From Eubacteriales Family XIII. Incertae Sedis bacterium (GTDB lineage: Bacteria; Bacillota; Clostridia; Peptostreptococcales; Anaerovoracaceae): DNA of 45,916 bases. Shown here in pieces: positions 30,386-39,774 of the stretch (within the stretch, counting starts at the first letter, position 1; each line of letters starts with the position of its first letter). The stretch lies in contig JAISJT010000042.1 of the NCBI GenBank assembly GCA_031261395.1, positions 1-45,916 on the forward strand. Reading direction: 5' to 3'. The notes below the pieces were generated by a model that made no database searches, was not told where the DNA came from, and was given only the letters and a program-made list of their open reading frames with translations. The translations under genes were made by a program, and so were the position numbers.

Positions 30386-31453
30386 CTACAGATCCAGCTT
30401 GAAATCGGCGTCTTTGATCCGTCCGGCCTTTTTCATAAAGGCATAGCATACGTAGGAAATCACCGCCGGGAGGCCGATGTGCAGCACTAAGACCTTCCAC
30501 AGCGTGTCAAACGAAAATCCCATTGAGGTAAAGGTGCCGATCTGGCCGACGAAGCCGCTCGTACCCATGCCCGCGCCGGCCGGGATATTCGTCATATGGA
30601 AGCCCAGCGTCGAGACGGGGCCAAGGATGATGGCGGCAAGCGTGGCCGGCACGAGGATCCAGGGGTTCTTGACGATGTTGGGCATCTGCAGCATGGAACT
30701 GCCGAGGCCGATGGACAGCAGACCGCTGATGCCGTTGGCGCGGATGCTGATGACCGCGAAGCCGACCATCTGCGCGCAGCAGCCGGCCGTGGCCGCGCCC
30801 GCCGCGAGGCCGGAGAGATCGAGCATGATACACAGGGCCGCGCTCGAAAGCGGCGAGGTCAGCACGAGGCCAACGATGAGCGAGACGACGATGCCCATCC
30901 AGAAAGGCTGGAGTTCCGTCGCGTTCATGACCACCTGACCGAGCCCCGTCATGAGGGCGCCGACCAAGGGGCCAAAAAAGCGGGCGACGAGACCGCCCAC
31001 GAAGATCGTGACAAAGGGAGTCACGATGATATCCACCTTCGTTTCCTTGGAAACGAGCTTGCCAAACTCAGCGGCAATAATGGACGCGACCAAGGCGCCG
31101 GCCGCCCCTCCGGCCGCTCCGCCGTCTTCCCATGCCATATTGCCCATCCAGCCCACCGCAATGTTGGCGTACATCACGAGCGGAGGAGCCTTGAGCCCGT
31201 GTGCGACAGCCACGCCGATCGCCGGACCGATCATCGCCATTGCGGCGGCGCCGATCTTGATGAGGAAAAGCGAGAAGTCGCTCTCCCCCGCATGGATGCC
31301 GATCTGTTCGCCGATCGTCTTGATGATGAGGCCGATGACCAGCGAGGCGAACAGCCCGTGGGTCATCGACGAAAGCGCGTCGATGGCATAGCGCTTTACC
31401 GTGATTTGGACGTCTTTCTTGGCCAAAAATTCTTTTGCAGTCATTTTTGTCAT
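30386..31453 (-). CDS. EIIC-like (PTS_EIIC_2-type) membrane transport protein
   Basis: This protein of 355 residues starts at ATG 31453, which overlaps the stop of the protease gene (ATGA). It has about nine hydrophobic segments and Gly-rich loops (AWEDGGAAGGAAGALVAS, ANGISGLLSIGLGSSM, NIPAGAGMGTSGFVG). The start KEFLAKKDVQITVKRYAIDAL is typical of a family annotated as PTS IIC without IIA/IIB partners. No other PTS gene is near, so phosphotransfer is doubtful. Its position directly before coaB hints at uptake of a CoA precursor, but that is only context. Confidence 0.75.
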   Translation of the reverse strand: MTKMTAKEFLAKKDVQITVKRYAIDALSSMTHGLFASLVIGLIIKTIGEQIGIHAGESDFSLFLIKIGAAAMAMIGPAIGVAVAHGLKAPPLVMYANIAVGWMGNMAWEDGGAAGGAAGALVASIIAAEFGKLVSKETKVDIIVTPFVTIFVGGLVARFFGPLVGALMTGLGQVVMNATELQPFWMGIVVSLIVGLVLTSPLSSAALCIMLDLSGLAAGAATAGCCAQMVGFAVISIRANGISGLLSIGLGSSMLQMPNIVKNPWILVPATLAAIILGPVSTLGFHMTNIPAGAGMGTSGFVGQIGTFTSMGFSFDTLWKVLVLHIGLPAVISYVCYAFMKKAGRIKDADFKLDL

Positions 31454-32181
31454 AATAATACCGCGCTCCATACGCTTGACATAAAGTTCAGGATCGCCGT
31501 CAATGCCGGCGTTAGCAACCCGCTAATGACGTCAAAGACAATGAGCAGCAGCAGGATCAAAGAGCCGTTTTGGTAAAACGGCTGGTACCAGTGGAAGCGC
31601 CGCAGATCAAAGATTTCCGTGATGATGCCAAAGCCGTCAAGGGGCGGGATTGGCAGGAGATTGAAAATCATGAGGACGATATTCATCATAATGATATAGA
31701 GCAGGATCGTGTAGGCCGCCCCGTCATACGCCAGCAATCCCGCCGTCCCCAGCCCCATGAGGATGCCGGTAACGAGGAAGGCGACGACGAAATTGGTGAT
31801 CACGCCGGCCACATCGGTGATGATATTGCAAAACCTGCGATACTTTTTGAAGGCATAGGGGTTGACCTGCACGGGACGCCCCCAGCCAAAACCGACAAAG
31901 ATGAGGGCGATGATCCCCACCGGGTCGATATGAGCCAGCGGATTCAGCGTCACCCGTCCCTGATCTTTCGGCGTCATATCGCCAAGTTTGTATGCTGCAA
32001 ACGCATGGGCAAACTCATGGATCGTGATACCTATGACGATGCCGGGGAGTGTGAGCGCAGTCCGCAGCGCCCAATCACCGATGCTGGTGAATCTCCCGCC
32101 CGTGAAAGCGTTGTACGCCATCACGACGAGGAAGATGACCAGAATGAAATTTCCGCTGGTTATTTTTTTCATGCTTTGCAC
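31450..32181 (-). CDS. Site-2 protease (M50) family membrane protein
   Basis: This 243-residue protein has six or so hydrophobic segments. The metalloprotease motif HEFAHAFAA (HExxH) lies at about residue 55 and the second motif NLLPIPPLDG at about 175; KDQGRVTLNPLAHIDPVG follows the first. That is the short YwhC-type S2P subfamily without PDZ domain. Such proteases cut membrane-spanning regulators, but substrates of this subfamily are largely unknown. It lies one base downstream of glyA. Confidence 0.88.
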   Translation of the reverse strand: MQSMKKITSGNFILVIFLVVMAYNAFTGGRFTSIGDWALRTALTLPGIVIGITIHEFAHAFAAYKLGDMTPKDQGRVTLNPLAHIDPVGIIALIFVGFGWGRPVQVNPYAFKKYRRFCNIITDVAGVITNFVVAFLVTGILMGLGTAGLLAYDGAAYTILLYIIMMNIVLMIFNLLPIPPLDGFGIITEIFDLRRFHWYQPFYQNGSLILLLLIVFDVISGLLTPALTAILNFMSSVWSAVLL

Positions 32182-32182
32182 T

Positions 32183-33430
32183 TCATCCTTGTGTATACAA
32201 AGGATGAGTTTTCGTCAAAGAAGCGACGATGACCCTGGCCTCATCGCGCTTCGAGGCGTCACCGGGATGGTTCAGCACCAGTGCGATCGCCCCGGCAATC
32301 TTCCTCGTATCGTCTTCATCAAAACCGCGCGTCGTCATGGCCGGCGTCCCGAGCCGGATGCCGCTTGTGACACTGGGACTCCTTGGGTCGCCCGGCACAG
32401 CATTTTTGTTCGTTGTGATATCGGCCGCCTCCAACAAATCCTCGGCGTCTTTGCCCGTGATGTCGCGGCCAACAAGGCTCAGCAGGATCAGATGGTTGTC
32501 AGTGCCGCCCGATACGAGATGAAACCCGGCGGATATCAGCGTATCGGCCAGCGCTTTCGCATTGACGACGACCTGGCGCTGGTAGCTTTTGAACGCCGGC
32601 TCCAGCGCCTCTTTGAAGCAGACCGCCTTGCCCGCGATCACATGCATGAGGGGGCCGCCCTGGAGGCCCGGAAAAATAGCCTTGTCGATCTTGGCCCCGT
32701 ATTCCTCGTCGGCCAGGATGAGGCCGCCCCGGGGTCCCCGCAGGGTTTTGTGCGTGGTCGAGGTCACTATCTGCGCCTTCCCGATCGGCGAAGGATGCTC
32801 CCCGGCTGCCACCAAGCCCGCGATATGCGCCATGTCAACCATCAGAATGGCGCCGGTTTCATCTGCGATCCGGCGAAAGCGATCAAAATCGATGATGCGC
32901 GGATACGCGCTTGCCCCCGCCACGATGATCTTGGGCCGATGCTCCTTTGCCTTCGCAAGCACCTCGTCATAGTCGATGGTTTCCGTATCGGCCGCGAGGC
33001 CGTAGGGAATGAAATTGTAGTATTTGCCGGAGATATTGGCTTTGCTGCCGTGTGACAAATGCCCGCCTTCAGCGAGGCTCATCCCCATGACCGTATCGCC
33101 GGGCTTCAGGAGAGCGAAATACACCGCCGTATTGGCGCTCGCACCGCTGTGGGGCTGCACATTGGCGTATTCGGCGCCAAAAAGCTTTTTGACGCGATCC
33201 AGAGCGGCCGCTTCTACTTCGTCAACGTGATCGCAGCCGCCATAGTAGCGATGTCCCGGATAGCCCTCCGCATATTTGTTTGTGAGAGCGCTGCCCACCG
33301 CTTCCATCACCGCCGGAGAGGTGAAGTTTTCGGAGGCGATCATCTCGATCTTCTCGGTCTGCCTGCTCATCTCGCGGCGAATCATGTCCGCGACTTCTTT
33401 GTCTGTCCTGTCCAAATAGTTGAAATACAT
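32183..33430 (-). CDS. glyA: Serine hydroxymethyltransferase
   Basis: This 415-residue PLP enzyme interconverts serine and glycine with tetrahydrofolate. I chose ATG 33430 ([13 protein letters not shown]) because AAGGA lies upstream and the family starts there. Motifs are [51 protein letters not shown] and the PLP lysine in [15 protein letters not shown]. Length is normal. It is followed closely by the protease and EIIC-like genes. Confidence 0.95.
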   Translation of the reverse strand: MYFNYLDRTDKEVADMIRREMSRQTEKIEMIASENFTSPAVMEAVGSALTNKYAEGYPGHRYYGGCDHVDEVEAAALDRVKKLFGAEYANVQPHSGASANTAVYFALLKPGDTVMGMSLAEGGHLSHGSKANISGKYYNFIPYGLAADTETIDYDEVLAKAKEHRPKIIVAGASAYPRIIDFDRFRRIADETGAILMVDMAHIAGLVAAGEHPSPIGKAQIVTSTTHKTLRGPRGGLILADEEYGAKIDKAIFPGLQGGPLMHVIAGKAVCFKEALEPAFKSYQRQVVVNAKALADTLISAGFHLVSGGTDNHLILLSLVGRDITGKDAEDLLEAADITTNKNAVPGDPRSPSVTSGIRLGTPAMTTRGFDEDDTRKIAGAIALVLNHPGDASKRDEARVIVASLTKTHPLYTQG

Positions 33431-33446
33431 GCGCAGAGAATCCTTT

Positions 33447-34079
33447 CTATTGTTCTGACAGCAACGCGACACCGCGCGCAAACTTCGTTCGGAGTTCCGG
33501 TTTCAGACCATACTTTTCTACCAGCAAATTTCCGGTTTCCAGCAAGTCGTCCCTGCTGCCCGAGTAAATTTCAATCTCCATCTCACGCACCTGCTCGGAT
33601 TTTGCGCCGGCCACGATCACCCCTTCATCAAAAGAGATCTCCAAAATACTGCGGCCAACATCGATCCTCAGCCTCCTGCGGGTGAAAATCATATCAAAGA
33701 CATTGACAAGCGTCTTGCCCTCAATGACTTCGAGCAAGTTCATCCCGTCTTCGCTCTCAATGAAAATTTCGGGGTCAGGATGAAAAAAACATGCCGGATC
33801 GCTGACGGGGACGTTGACTTCGCTGCGGACATAGAGACCGCTGATGCCTTCGTCGTCGTCTTTCCATTTGAGTGTCGCCAGCGTCTTGGCGCCCTCCGTA
33901 CGAATACGAAAAGCGATATTGTTGCGTGTGAGCAGCCGGTCTTCGGTATCGAAATAAGCCGCTTTCATACGGATTTCTTCGGGCTCCTGCGATTCGGCGT
34001 GCTCCAGCACCCACGAATCCTCAAGGATTTCGCCGGCTTGCTCGGTATTATCAATGCTGTATTTTAGTTCGATTTCCAT
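33447..34079 (-). CDS. CYTH-domain protein (triphosphate tunnel metalloenzyme)
   Basis: This 210-residue protein starts MEIELKY, the ExExK signature of CYTH enzymes. It continues with alternating charged strands: [25 protein letters not shown] and [21 protein letters not shown] with EMEIEIYSG. The tunnel binds triphosphate-containing substrates with Mg2+ or Mn2+; bacterial members are often inorganic triphosphatases. No CHAD domain is attached. A TATAAT lies 8 bases before the ATG, which would give an almost leaderless message. Confidence 0.88.
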   Translation of the reverse strand: MEIELKYSIDNTEQAGEILEDSWVLEHAESQEPEEIRMKAAYFDTEDRLLTRNNIAFRIRTEGAKTLATLKWKDDDEGISGLYVRSEVNVPVSDPACFFHPDPEIFIESEDGMNLLEVIEGKTLVNVFDMIFTRRRLRIDVGRSILEISFDEGVIVAGAKSEQVREMEIEIYSGSRDDLLETGNLLVEKYGLKPELRTKFARGVALLSEQ

Positions 34080-34127
34080 GACGTCAAATTATATCATGGA
34101 ATCCATTGGGAAGGAAGGAAATTATCC

Positions 34128-34691
34128 TTAACCGGGCTGATCGCCGGTCTCATCGCCGGGCGGATCGATATAGACCTGAGCGGTGAATACACCCGCCGAA
34201 AGCGCCTGCCCGTGCGTTGGCACGTAAATATCAAGCCGATTGCCGCCGATCGCGCCGCCGCGATCCTCGACCACGTATTGCCTCAGCGTATCGCCGACCT
34301 TCACATAGACGACCGTATGAGGCGGCAGGACCTTCCAATCGGCAGCCACCATGCCTTCCGCAACAGGTTTGCCGGTCGCCGTGATGCCCGTCCCGTAGGT
34401 GCAGATCGTGCACGCGCAATAATGGGTCACTTTGAAATCCCCGACCAGCTGCAGTCTCTCACCCGCCGAATTTCTCGGCACGGAAAGATCGAAAGCAGAG
34501 TAACGTTCGCCGCGCGAAATCTCGACGCCGCCAACCAATTTGGGCGCCGCGCCGATTTCGCCGGATTCCGCCACGACCGCCGCAGGGATGATGGACGCAT
34601 AGAAAAACACGAGCGAAACCACGGAAAGCGCGATGGCGATCCCCTTGCATCGTTTCCAGTAATCTTTAAATACATTCGTCAAAACAGTCAC
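34128..34691 (-). CDS. 3D-domain cell-wall protein
   Basis: This 187-residue protein has a hydrophobic N-terminal segment (about 16-40, IAIALSVVSLVFFYAS) as signal or anchor. The C-terminal 3D domain has VTHYCACTICTYGTGITATGKP, then GMVAADWKVLPPHTVVYV, VEDRGGAIGGNRLDIYVP and the third Asp, giving the three conserved aspartates after which the domain is named. It is a double-psi barrel like lytic transglycosylase MltA, found in Bacillota resuscitation and cell-wall proteins such as YocH or YabE. There is no LysM or G5 domain here. Confidence 0.88.
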   Translation of the reverse strand: MTVLTNVFKDYWKRCKGIAIALSVVSLVFFYASIIPAAVVAESGEIGAAPKLVGGVEISRGERYSAFDLSVPRNSAGERLQLVGDFKVTHYCACTICTYGTGITATGKPVAEGMVAADWKVLPPHTVVYVKVGDTLRQYVVEDRGGAIGGNRLDIYVPTHGQALSAGVFTAQVYIDPPGDETGDQPG

Positions 34692-34710
34692 AACAACTCC
34701 TGTTCGTGCG

Positions 34711-34740
34711 ATAAAAACACCCCCAAAACAATGGGGGCTA
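34711..34740 (-). terminator. Candidate intrinsic terminator after the binding-protein gene
   Basis: On the minus strand CCCCC pairs with GGGGG across an eight-base loop, followed by TG and five T residues. It lies about 95 bp after the stop of the 34834-36102 gene and just before the 3D-domain gene. Confidence 0.55.
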
Positions 34741-34833
34741 TCTTTGTTCTATCATCGTCAAAAGAAAATTGCAACCGAAATTGTAATAATTCTGTTATAT
34801 TCCTGTAATATTCACTTAATTTTCACACTATCT

Positions 34834-36102
34834 TCACGGAACGCTCACAAATGCCCCGTCTTTCATCCGGTATAGCCGGGACTGGGCGATCTTCCGGCCG
34901 GCGCTTGTCTCATAATCGCCGAGAGGCGTACGCACAAGCGAACAATCCCTGAGGTAGGCGGCCAATTTGTCCCGTTCCTCGGTCAAGTGCTCAGGGTCAC
35001 CCGTCAGGCCGAGTTCCTCGATCGCTTGCTGGGCAAAACGTGCAGCCTGGCAATAGTTGACCGCGATATTGTAGTAGTGATTGCTTCCGATCGCCGCGGC
35101 AAAAGCGGTATCAAAGGCCTGTCTTTTTTCGCCGTCGGCGACAGGATCGTATTCGCTCCAGAAAAATACCTTGTCCGAAGAGAGGACGGCAATATCCAAG
35201 AACTGCGACAAATCCACATTCAATGATCCCATGATGAGCCTCGGGGCGCTGTCGCCGTTGAGATGCGCCAATTGTTCCGCAACGCGTCTGTTCCCGTCAC
35301 CGCCCAGGTCGATGTAATAGGCGTCGGCGTCAAATCCCATGGCGGTCTCGGCGACCCCGGCCGCGTCGAAAGTATCGCCCCCCGTCTCAACCGTACCGAC
35401 CAGAGAGAGACCTTCTCCTGCAATCACCTCTTTCACACGCTCGGCATTGCCGTTGATGGAGTATATAGAAGAGTTGTAGATCATCGCGATTTTTTGGATG
35501 CCCGGATCCCCGGCGATCCATGCCGCTACCGCTTTCCCGGCCGCCCCGCCGGGCTCTGCAGCGGAAGAGATCGCATATGGCGCATAGTTTTGAAGGGTCG
35601 CATCGCCTACCGCGTGACCGATCGCCGGAATATGCGCCTCCGTGAAAATCTGCGCTGCGGCATCGTATTCGTCGGAAAGTACCGGTCCCAGGACAAGCAA
35701 CGCCCCGCCGTCAACGCCAAGGCCTTCGGCAACCGCCGTCATCTCGGCGGCCGCATTGACTGCTACCGATGCCGTATCGCGCGTGGCGCTTCTTACGCTG
35801 ATCCCCCTCACGCCGCCGGATTCGTTGATGGCCTTCACACCATAGTCAAAGCCCCAGGCGGCTGCCACGCCTTCCTCGGCGCTCATTCCCGTCACGTCCG
35901 TCAGCATGACGAAATACCACTCCCTCACCGCGACCGGCGGAGCATCACCCGGCGGCTGAACGCTTTGCGCCGAGTCCCCGGATCCGCCGCCTGCATTCCC
36001 GTTCCCAAGCAGTCCGTCGCTTTGCTCACCCGGGACGGCAATTATGATCAACAGGATAAGTACGAGTACAAGTGCTATGATTATTTTTGTCTTAATAGCC
36101 AT
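34834..36102 (-). CDS. Type I periplasmic binding protein (branched-chain amino acid-like)
   Basis: This protein of about 422 residues starts at ATG 36102 (MAIKTKIIIALVLVLILLIII). The hydrophobic segment lacks a lipobox cysteine, so it is an uncleaved anchor or signal. A Gly/Ser/Pro linker follows and then a Peripla_BP_6-like fold from about residue 60: GVAAAWGFDYGVKAINESGGV, VLGPVLSDEY, IAMIYNSSIYS and DAYYIDLGG. No ABC permease or ATPase gene is nearby. It follows glnN with a 22-bp gap, so a link to nitrogen or amino acid sensing is plausible. A TATAAT sits exactly 6 bases before the ATG. Confidence 0.8.
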   Translation of the reverse strand: MAIKTKIIIALVLVLILLIIIAVPGEQSDGLLGNGNAGGGSGDSAQSVQPPGDAPPVAVREWYFVMLTDVTGMSAEEGVAAAWGFDYGVKAINESGGVRGISVRSATRDTASVAVNAAAEMTAVAEGLGVDGGALLVLGPVLSDEYDAAAQIFTEAHIPAIGHAVGDATLQNYAPYAISSAAEPGGAAGKAVAAWIAGDPGIQKIAMIYNSSIYSINGNAERVKEVIAGEGLSLVGTVETGGDTFDAAGVAETAMGFDADAYYIDLGGDGNRRVAEQLAHLNGDSAPRLIMGSLNVDLSQFLDIAVLSSDKVFFWSEYDPVADGEKRQAFDTAFAAAIGSNHYYNIAVNYCQAARFAQQAIEELGLTGDPEHLTEERDKLAAYLRDCSLVRTPLGDYETSAGRKIAQSRLYRMKDGAFVSVP

Positions 36103-36124
36103 TCGGCCATTATACAAAAAAATT

Positions 36125-38236
36125 CTATTTCACGCTATACAAGATTTCTCCGTAGCTCGGAAGCGGCCAGTAACTGCGGTCTACGAGCGTTTCCAGCGTA
36201 TCCGAGGTCTGCCGCAGTTTTTCCATCGCCCCGATCACTTTCTTGCCGTAGTACTTCGCGAGATCCAGCGTCTCGCCATCCTCTTTCGCGTCGCTCAGCG
36301 CCTTTTCCAAGGCGTGGATGTCTTTGCCAAGCTGCGTACCGAGTTTTGAAAGGCTTGCCAGCAGGTCCTCTTCGAGGCCGAACACCGCCTTCGCTCCGGC
36401 AGCCTTCTTCTTGATGCTGATCGATTTGGCCGCATCGGACGCATAGGAGATGACGGCCGGCACGATGTCGCGATGCGCGATCTCGAGCATAGAGTGCGCC
36501 TCGATATTGAGGATCTTGACATAGCCTTCGAGCAGGAGTTCCGCGCGGGACTCGACCTCGCCCGGCGTCAGCACTTCGTGCTTGTCAAACAGCGCGATAT
36601 TTTCTTTCTTAATAAAATAAGGGAGAGCATCCGTCGTAGTCGCCAGATTGAGGAGTCCGCGTTTCTTCGCTTCCGCAACCCAGGCGCCCGCATAATTGTT
36701 GCCGTTGAAGATGATGCGGTCATGTTTGGTGATGGTCTCTTTGACGATAGCTGCAACAGCCTTCTTGAAATCCTTGGCCTTCTCGAGCCGATCCGCGAAT
36801 TCGGCCAGGACATCCGCAACGATCGTGTTCAGGATGAACAGCGGACCGGAGATCGAAAGCGAACTGCCAACCATGCGGAACTCAAACTTGTTGCCGGTGA
36901 AGGCAAACGGCGAGGTCCGGTTGCGGTCTGTCGTATCCTTAGGGAATTGCGGAAGGACGTCCACGCCGATATCCATGCTGACGCGCGCCTTGGAGGTCGC
37001 CTTGCCGCCCTTCTTCAGCGCATCGAGGATGTCCGAAAGCTCATCGCCGAGGAAGATCGAGATGATGGCCGGCGGCGCCTCCGCCTTGCCGAGCCGGTGA
37101 TCGTTGGCCGCCGTGGCCACCGAGAGACGCAGCAGATCCTGATGCACATCGACCGCCTTGATGACCGCCGAGAGGAAGAGCAGGAAACGCGCATTGTCCT
37201 CCGGCGTCTTGCCGGGATCGAGCAGGTTTTCGCCCTTCGACGTAGCGATCGACCAGTTGCAGTGCTTGCCGCTGCCGTTGACGCCCGCGAAGGGTTTTTC
37301 ATTGGTCAGACAGACGAGTCCGTGCTTGGGCGCGACGCTTTTCAGCGTCTCCATGATGAGCTGGTTGTGATCCGTCGCCCGGTTGGCGCTCTCAAAGACC
37401 GATGCGATCTCATGCTGCGCCGGAGCGACTTCATTGTGCCGGGTCTTGCTCGCGATGCCGAGCGACCAGAGCGTTTCGTCGAGGTCCTGCATGAATTCGG
37501 CTACCCTTGGCTTGATGACGCCGAAATAGTGATCGTCGAGGTCCTGACCCTTTGAAGGCGGCGCTCCAAAGAGCGTCCTGCCTGCGTACACCAAGTCAGG
37601 CCTTGCATCATACATCGACTCGTCTATCAGAAAATACTCCTGTTCGGCGCCGCAGTTCGTCACGATGCCGATATCCGCTTTCTCGCCAAAAAGTTTCAAA
37701 AGACGTTTGCCCTGCTTGTCGATGGCCTGCATGGAGCGCAGCAGCGGCGTCTTTTTGTCGAGCGCCTCCCCGCTGTAACTGCAAAATGCCGTGGGAATGT
37801 AAAGCACATGCCCCTTAACAAAAGCAGGCGAGGTCGGGTCCCAGGCCGTATAGCCGCGCGCCTCATAGGTCTCGCGTACGCCGCCGGTCGGAAAACTCGA
37901 AGCGTCAGGCTCGCCCTTGATCAGCTCTTTGCCGGAAAATTCGAGGACCAATTTGCGATCGCCCTCAAAATTGATAAAGGATTCGTGCTTCTCGGCCGTA
38001 TTGCCCGTCATCGGCTGAAACCAGTGCGTATAATGTGTCGCGCCCTTTTCAATGGCCCATTCCATCATCGCCTTGGCCACCGTGCCCGCGATCCCCGGTT
38101 CGATCGGGGTCATTTTTTTGATCGACGTCGTCAGGGACTTGTAGATATCCTTTGGAAGCCGTTCTTTCATCACTGCATCGCTGAACACATCGCTCTCGTA
38201 CTCTTTCGCCAAATCGTATCCGTAATATTCACCCAT
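36125..38236 (-). CDS. glnN: Glutamine synthetase type III
   Basis: This protein is 703 residues from ATG 38236, chosen for GAAAGGA 8 bases upstream; the frame extends further up only through repeat sequence. The length and the segments HWFQPMTGNTAEKHESF, GAEQEYFLID, TRHNEVAPAQHEIA, NGSGKHCNWSI and RNRTSPFAFTGNKFEFRM are those of GSIII enzymes of Bacteroidota, Clostridia and cyanobacteria. It makes glutamine from glutamate, ammonia and ATP in the cytoplasm. It is followed by the binding-protein gene and preceded by palindromic repeats. Confidence 0.95.
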   Translation of the reverse strand: MGEYYGYDLAKEYESDVFSDAVMKERLPKDIYKSLTTSIKKMTPIEPGIAGTVAKAMMEWAIEKGATHYTHWFQPMTGNTAEKHESFINFEGDRKLVLEFSGKELIKGEPDASSFPTGGVRETYEARGYTAWDPTSPAFVKGHVLYIPTAFCSYSGEALDKKTPLLRSMQAIDKQGKRLLKLFGEKADIGIVTNCGAEQEYFLIDESMYDARPDLVYAGRTLFGAPPSKGQDLDDHYFGVIKPRVAEFMQDLDETLWSLGIASKTRHNEVAPAQHEIASVFESANRATDHNQLIMETLKSVAPKHGLVCLTNEKPFAGVNGSGKHCNWSIATSKGENLLDPGKTPEDNARFLLFLSAVIKAVDVHQDLLRLSVATAANDHRLGKAEAPPAIISIFLGDELSDILDALKKGGKATSKARVSMDIGVDVLPQFPKDTTDRNRTSPFAFTGNKFEFRMVGSSLSISGPLFILNTIVADVLAEFADRLEKAKDFKKAVAAIVKETITKHDRIIFNGNNYAGAWVAEAKKRGLLNLATTTDALPYFIKKENIALFDKHEVLTPGEVESRAELLLEGYVKILNIEAHSMLEIAHRDIVPAVISYASDAAKSISIKKKAAGAKAVFGLEEDLLASLSKLGTQLGKDIHALEKALSDAKEDGETLDLAKYYGKKVIGAMEKLRQTSDTLETLVDRSYWPLPSYGEILYSVK

Positions 38237-38268
38237 CGAACTATCCTTTCTCAGCACCGTCATCACCC

Positions 38269-38348
38269 TGTCATTCCCGAACAATGCACCCTGTCATTCG
38301 CCTCTCAGCAATGCACTCTGTCATTCGCCGGCTTGACCGGCGAATCCA
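38269..38348. repeat. REP-like element with two partial left arms
   Basis: A full 30-bp element (38319-38348, stem TTCGCCGG/CCGGCGAA) is preceded by two degenerate copies of its left arm, each with CTGTCATTC and spaced by CAATGCAC or similar. They lie in the leader or promoter of glnN. From 38349 to about 38530 the sequence is AT-rich with no gene that I can support. Confidence 0.85.
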
Positions 38349-38539
38349 CAACTATATAGAAATAATAACCGCATACACCCCCCCTGTCAAGCATATTTCT
38401 GATTTTTACAATTTTTCGCAATATTCGAATAATAATAAATCTCTTTCGAATTATTGTCGCCGTCTACAACCTCTAAAAACAAATCAAAACAAACTCGGAA
38501 CAAACTTTGCCATTCATACATGATTTTTTTAAAAATATC

Positions 38540-38568
38540 TTGCATTTGCTTTCGGTATGTAGTATAAA
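38540..38568 (+). promoter_or_regulatory. Promoter of the AraC-family gene
   Basis: TTGCAT (38540-38545) and TATAAA (38563-38568) are 17 bp apart, giving a start about 35 bp before the GTG codon. Confidence 0.7.
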
Positions 38569-38610
38569 ATAATTAAGGATAATTTTAACCTTTCACCAAA
38601 GGAGGTTTAC

Positions 38611-39774
38611 GTGAATACCGAAAATACAATCAACACCATCTATCAATGCATAGGCATTCCGGCCTGTGTCGCCGATGCCAAAAACGAAGTCCTGCTCACG
38701 TCGCAGCATATGAACGAAAATACTTATCCCCCCGAATTTATCGCAGAATGCCGCAAACAGTATCTGGCTCGCGATCCCAAGGGGACTCTTCCCGTCGTTC
38801 TCAGTATTGACCGCAATCTTCTCGTCGGGGTCGTTGGGATCGGCACACAAAACATCTTCATTGTTGGACCTGCAAATTCGGGTGATTACCCAAATGACAA
38901 TTCAAAATATGACAAAGATTTTGAATCAATTACGACAATGCACTATCTCCGCTTTGCCGGATTGATGTCAATGGCAACACAACTGATTACAGGCGCCGAA
39001 ATCCGTCCGGATGAAATTATTTTTGAGAGCACGTCAATGGCGGTCGGTACACAGGCCTCAGAGGCCATCCTGCTCAACAACATATTTGCAAACCGTGAGG
39101 CCTATGATTTTCATACGCCAACGAGCTTTGAAACGGCGGCCATGGACGCGATTGCGGCCGGCGACCCGGTAGAGCTCAAGCGCCGGCTCAGCGAAACCGT
39201 ACAGGGCAAGATCGGCCAAATGTCGAGAGACAACCTGCGGCAATACAAATACCTTTTTGTGGCGGTCGCCACGATGGTGTCACGCGCGGCCATTCGCGGC
39301 GGCATGGACGAGGAGATCGCGAGATCGCTCTTCGACGCCTATTGCATTCAAATGGATGAAAACGATGATATACAGGATATCATCGCGCTTGCATACAAAA
39401 TGGCCTTTGATTTCTGCGACAAAGTCTCGATACACCTGGGAAAAACGCCCTACTCTCCGGCCATCAAGAAATGCGTTACCTATATTTCAAGGCATCTGCA
39501 TGACGAGATCAAACTCACGGATCTTGCACTGACATGCAGGATGTCCACGCGCGGCATTTCGAAAAAATTCCGTGCGGAAACAGGGATGGCCATATCCGAT
39601 TTCATTCACCGAAAAAAGATGCGTGAAGCCTGTTATTTACTGAAATACTCGGAGTACAGCATATCCGAGATCGCGAATATTTTGCAGTACAATACGCAAA
39701 GTTATTTCACGAAGGTCTTCCACGATATCTACGATACCACGCCTAAGCAGTTCCGCGACAACACGTACGCTTAG
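38611..39774 (+). CDS. AraC-family transcriptional regulator
   Basis: This 387-residue protein starts at GTG 38611, with AAAGGAGG 5 bases upstream. Residues about 285-385 form the AraC DNA-binding domain: YISRHLHDEIKLTDLALTC, MSTRGISKKFRAETGMAISD, and the second helix pair with YSISEIANILQYNTQSYFTK and TTPKQFR. The first 280 residues are a ligand or sensor part with no motif I can assign. Its target is not clear; neighbours are glnN (divergent) and the exported heptad protein (convergent, ends overlap by 3 bp). Confidence 0.88.
   Translation: MNTENTINTIYQCIGIPACVADAKNEVLLTSQHMNENTYPPEFIAECRKQYLARDPKGTLPVVLSIDRNLLVGVVGIGTQNIFIVGPANSGDYPNDNSKYDKDFESITTMHYLRFAGLMSMATQLITGAEIRPDEIIFESTSMAVGTQASEAILLNNIFANREAYDFHTPTSFETAAMDAIAAGDPVELKRRLSETVQGKIGQMSRDNLRQYKYLFVAVATMVSRAAIRGGMDEEIARSLFDAYCIQMDENDDIQDIIALAYKMAFDFCDKVSIHLGKTPYSPAIKKCVTYISRHLHDEIKLTDLALTCRMSTRGISKKFRAETGMAISDFIHRKKMREACYLLKYSEYSISEIANILQYNTQSYFTKVFHDIYDTTPKQFRDNTYA

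Noticed and set aside
30384-30500. N-terminal extension of CoaB
   Set aside because: It would overlap the upstream membrane protein gene by over 100 bp and has no CoaB similarity; the family starts at about MDNINN.
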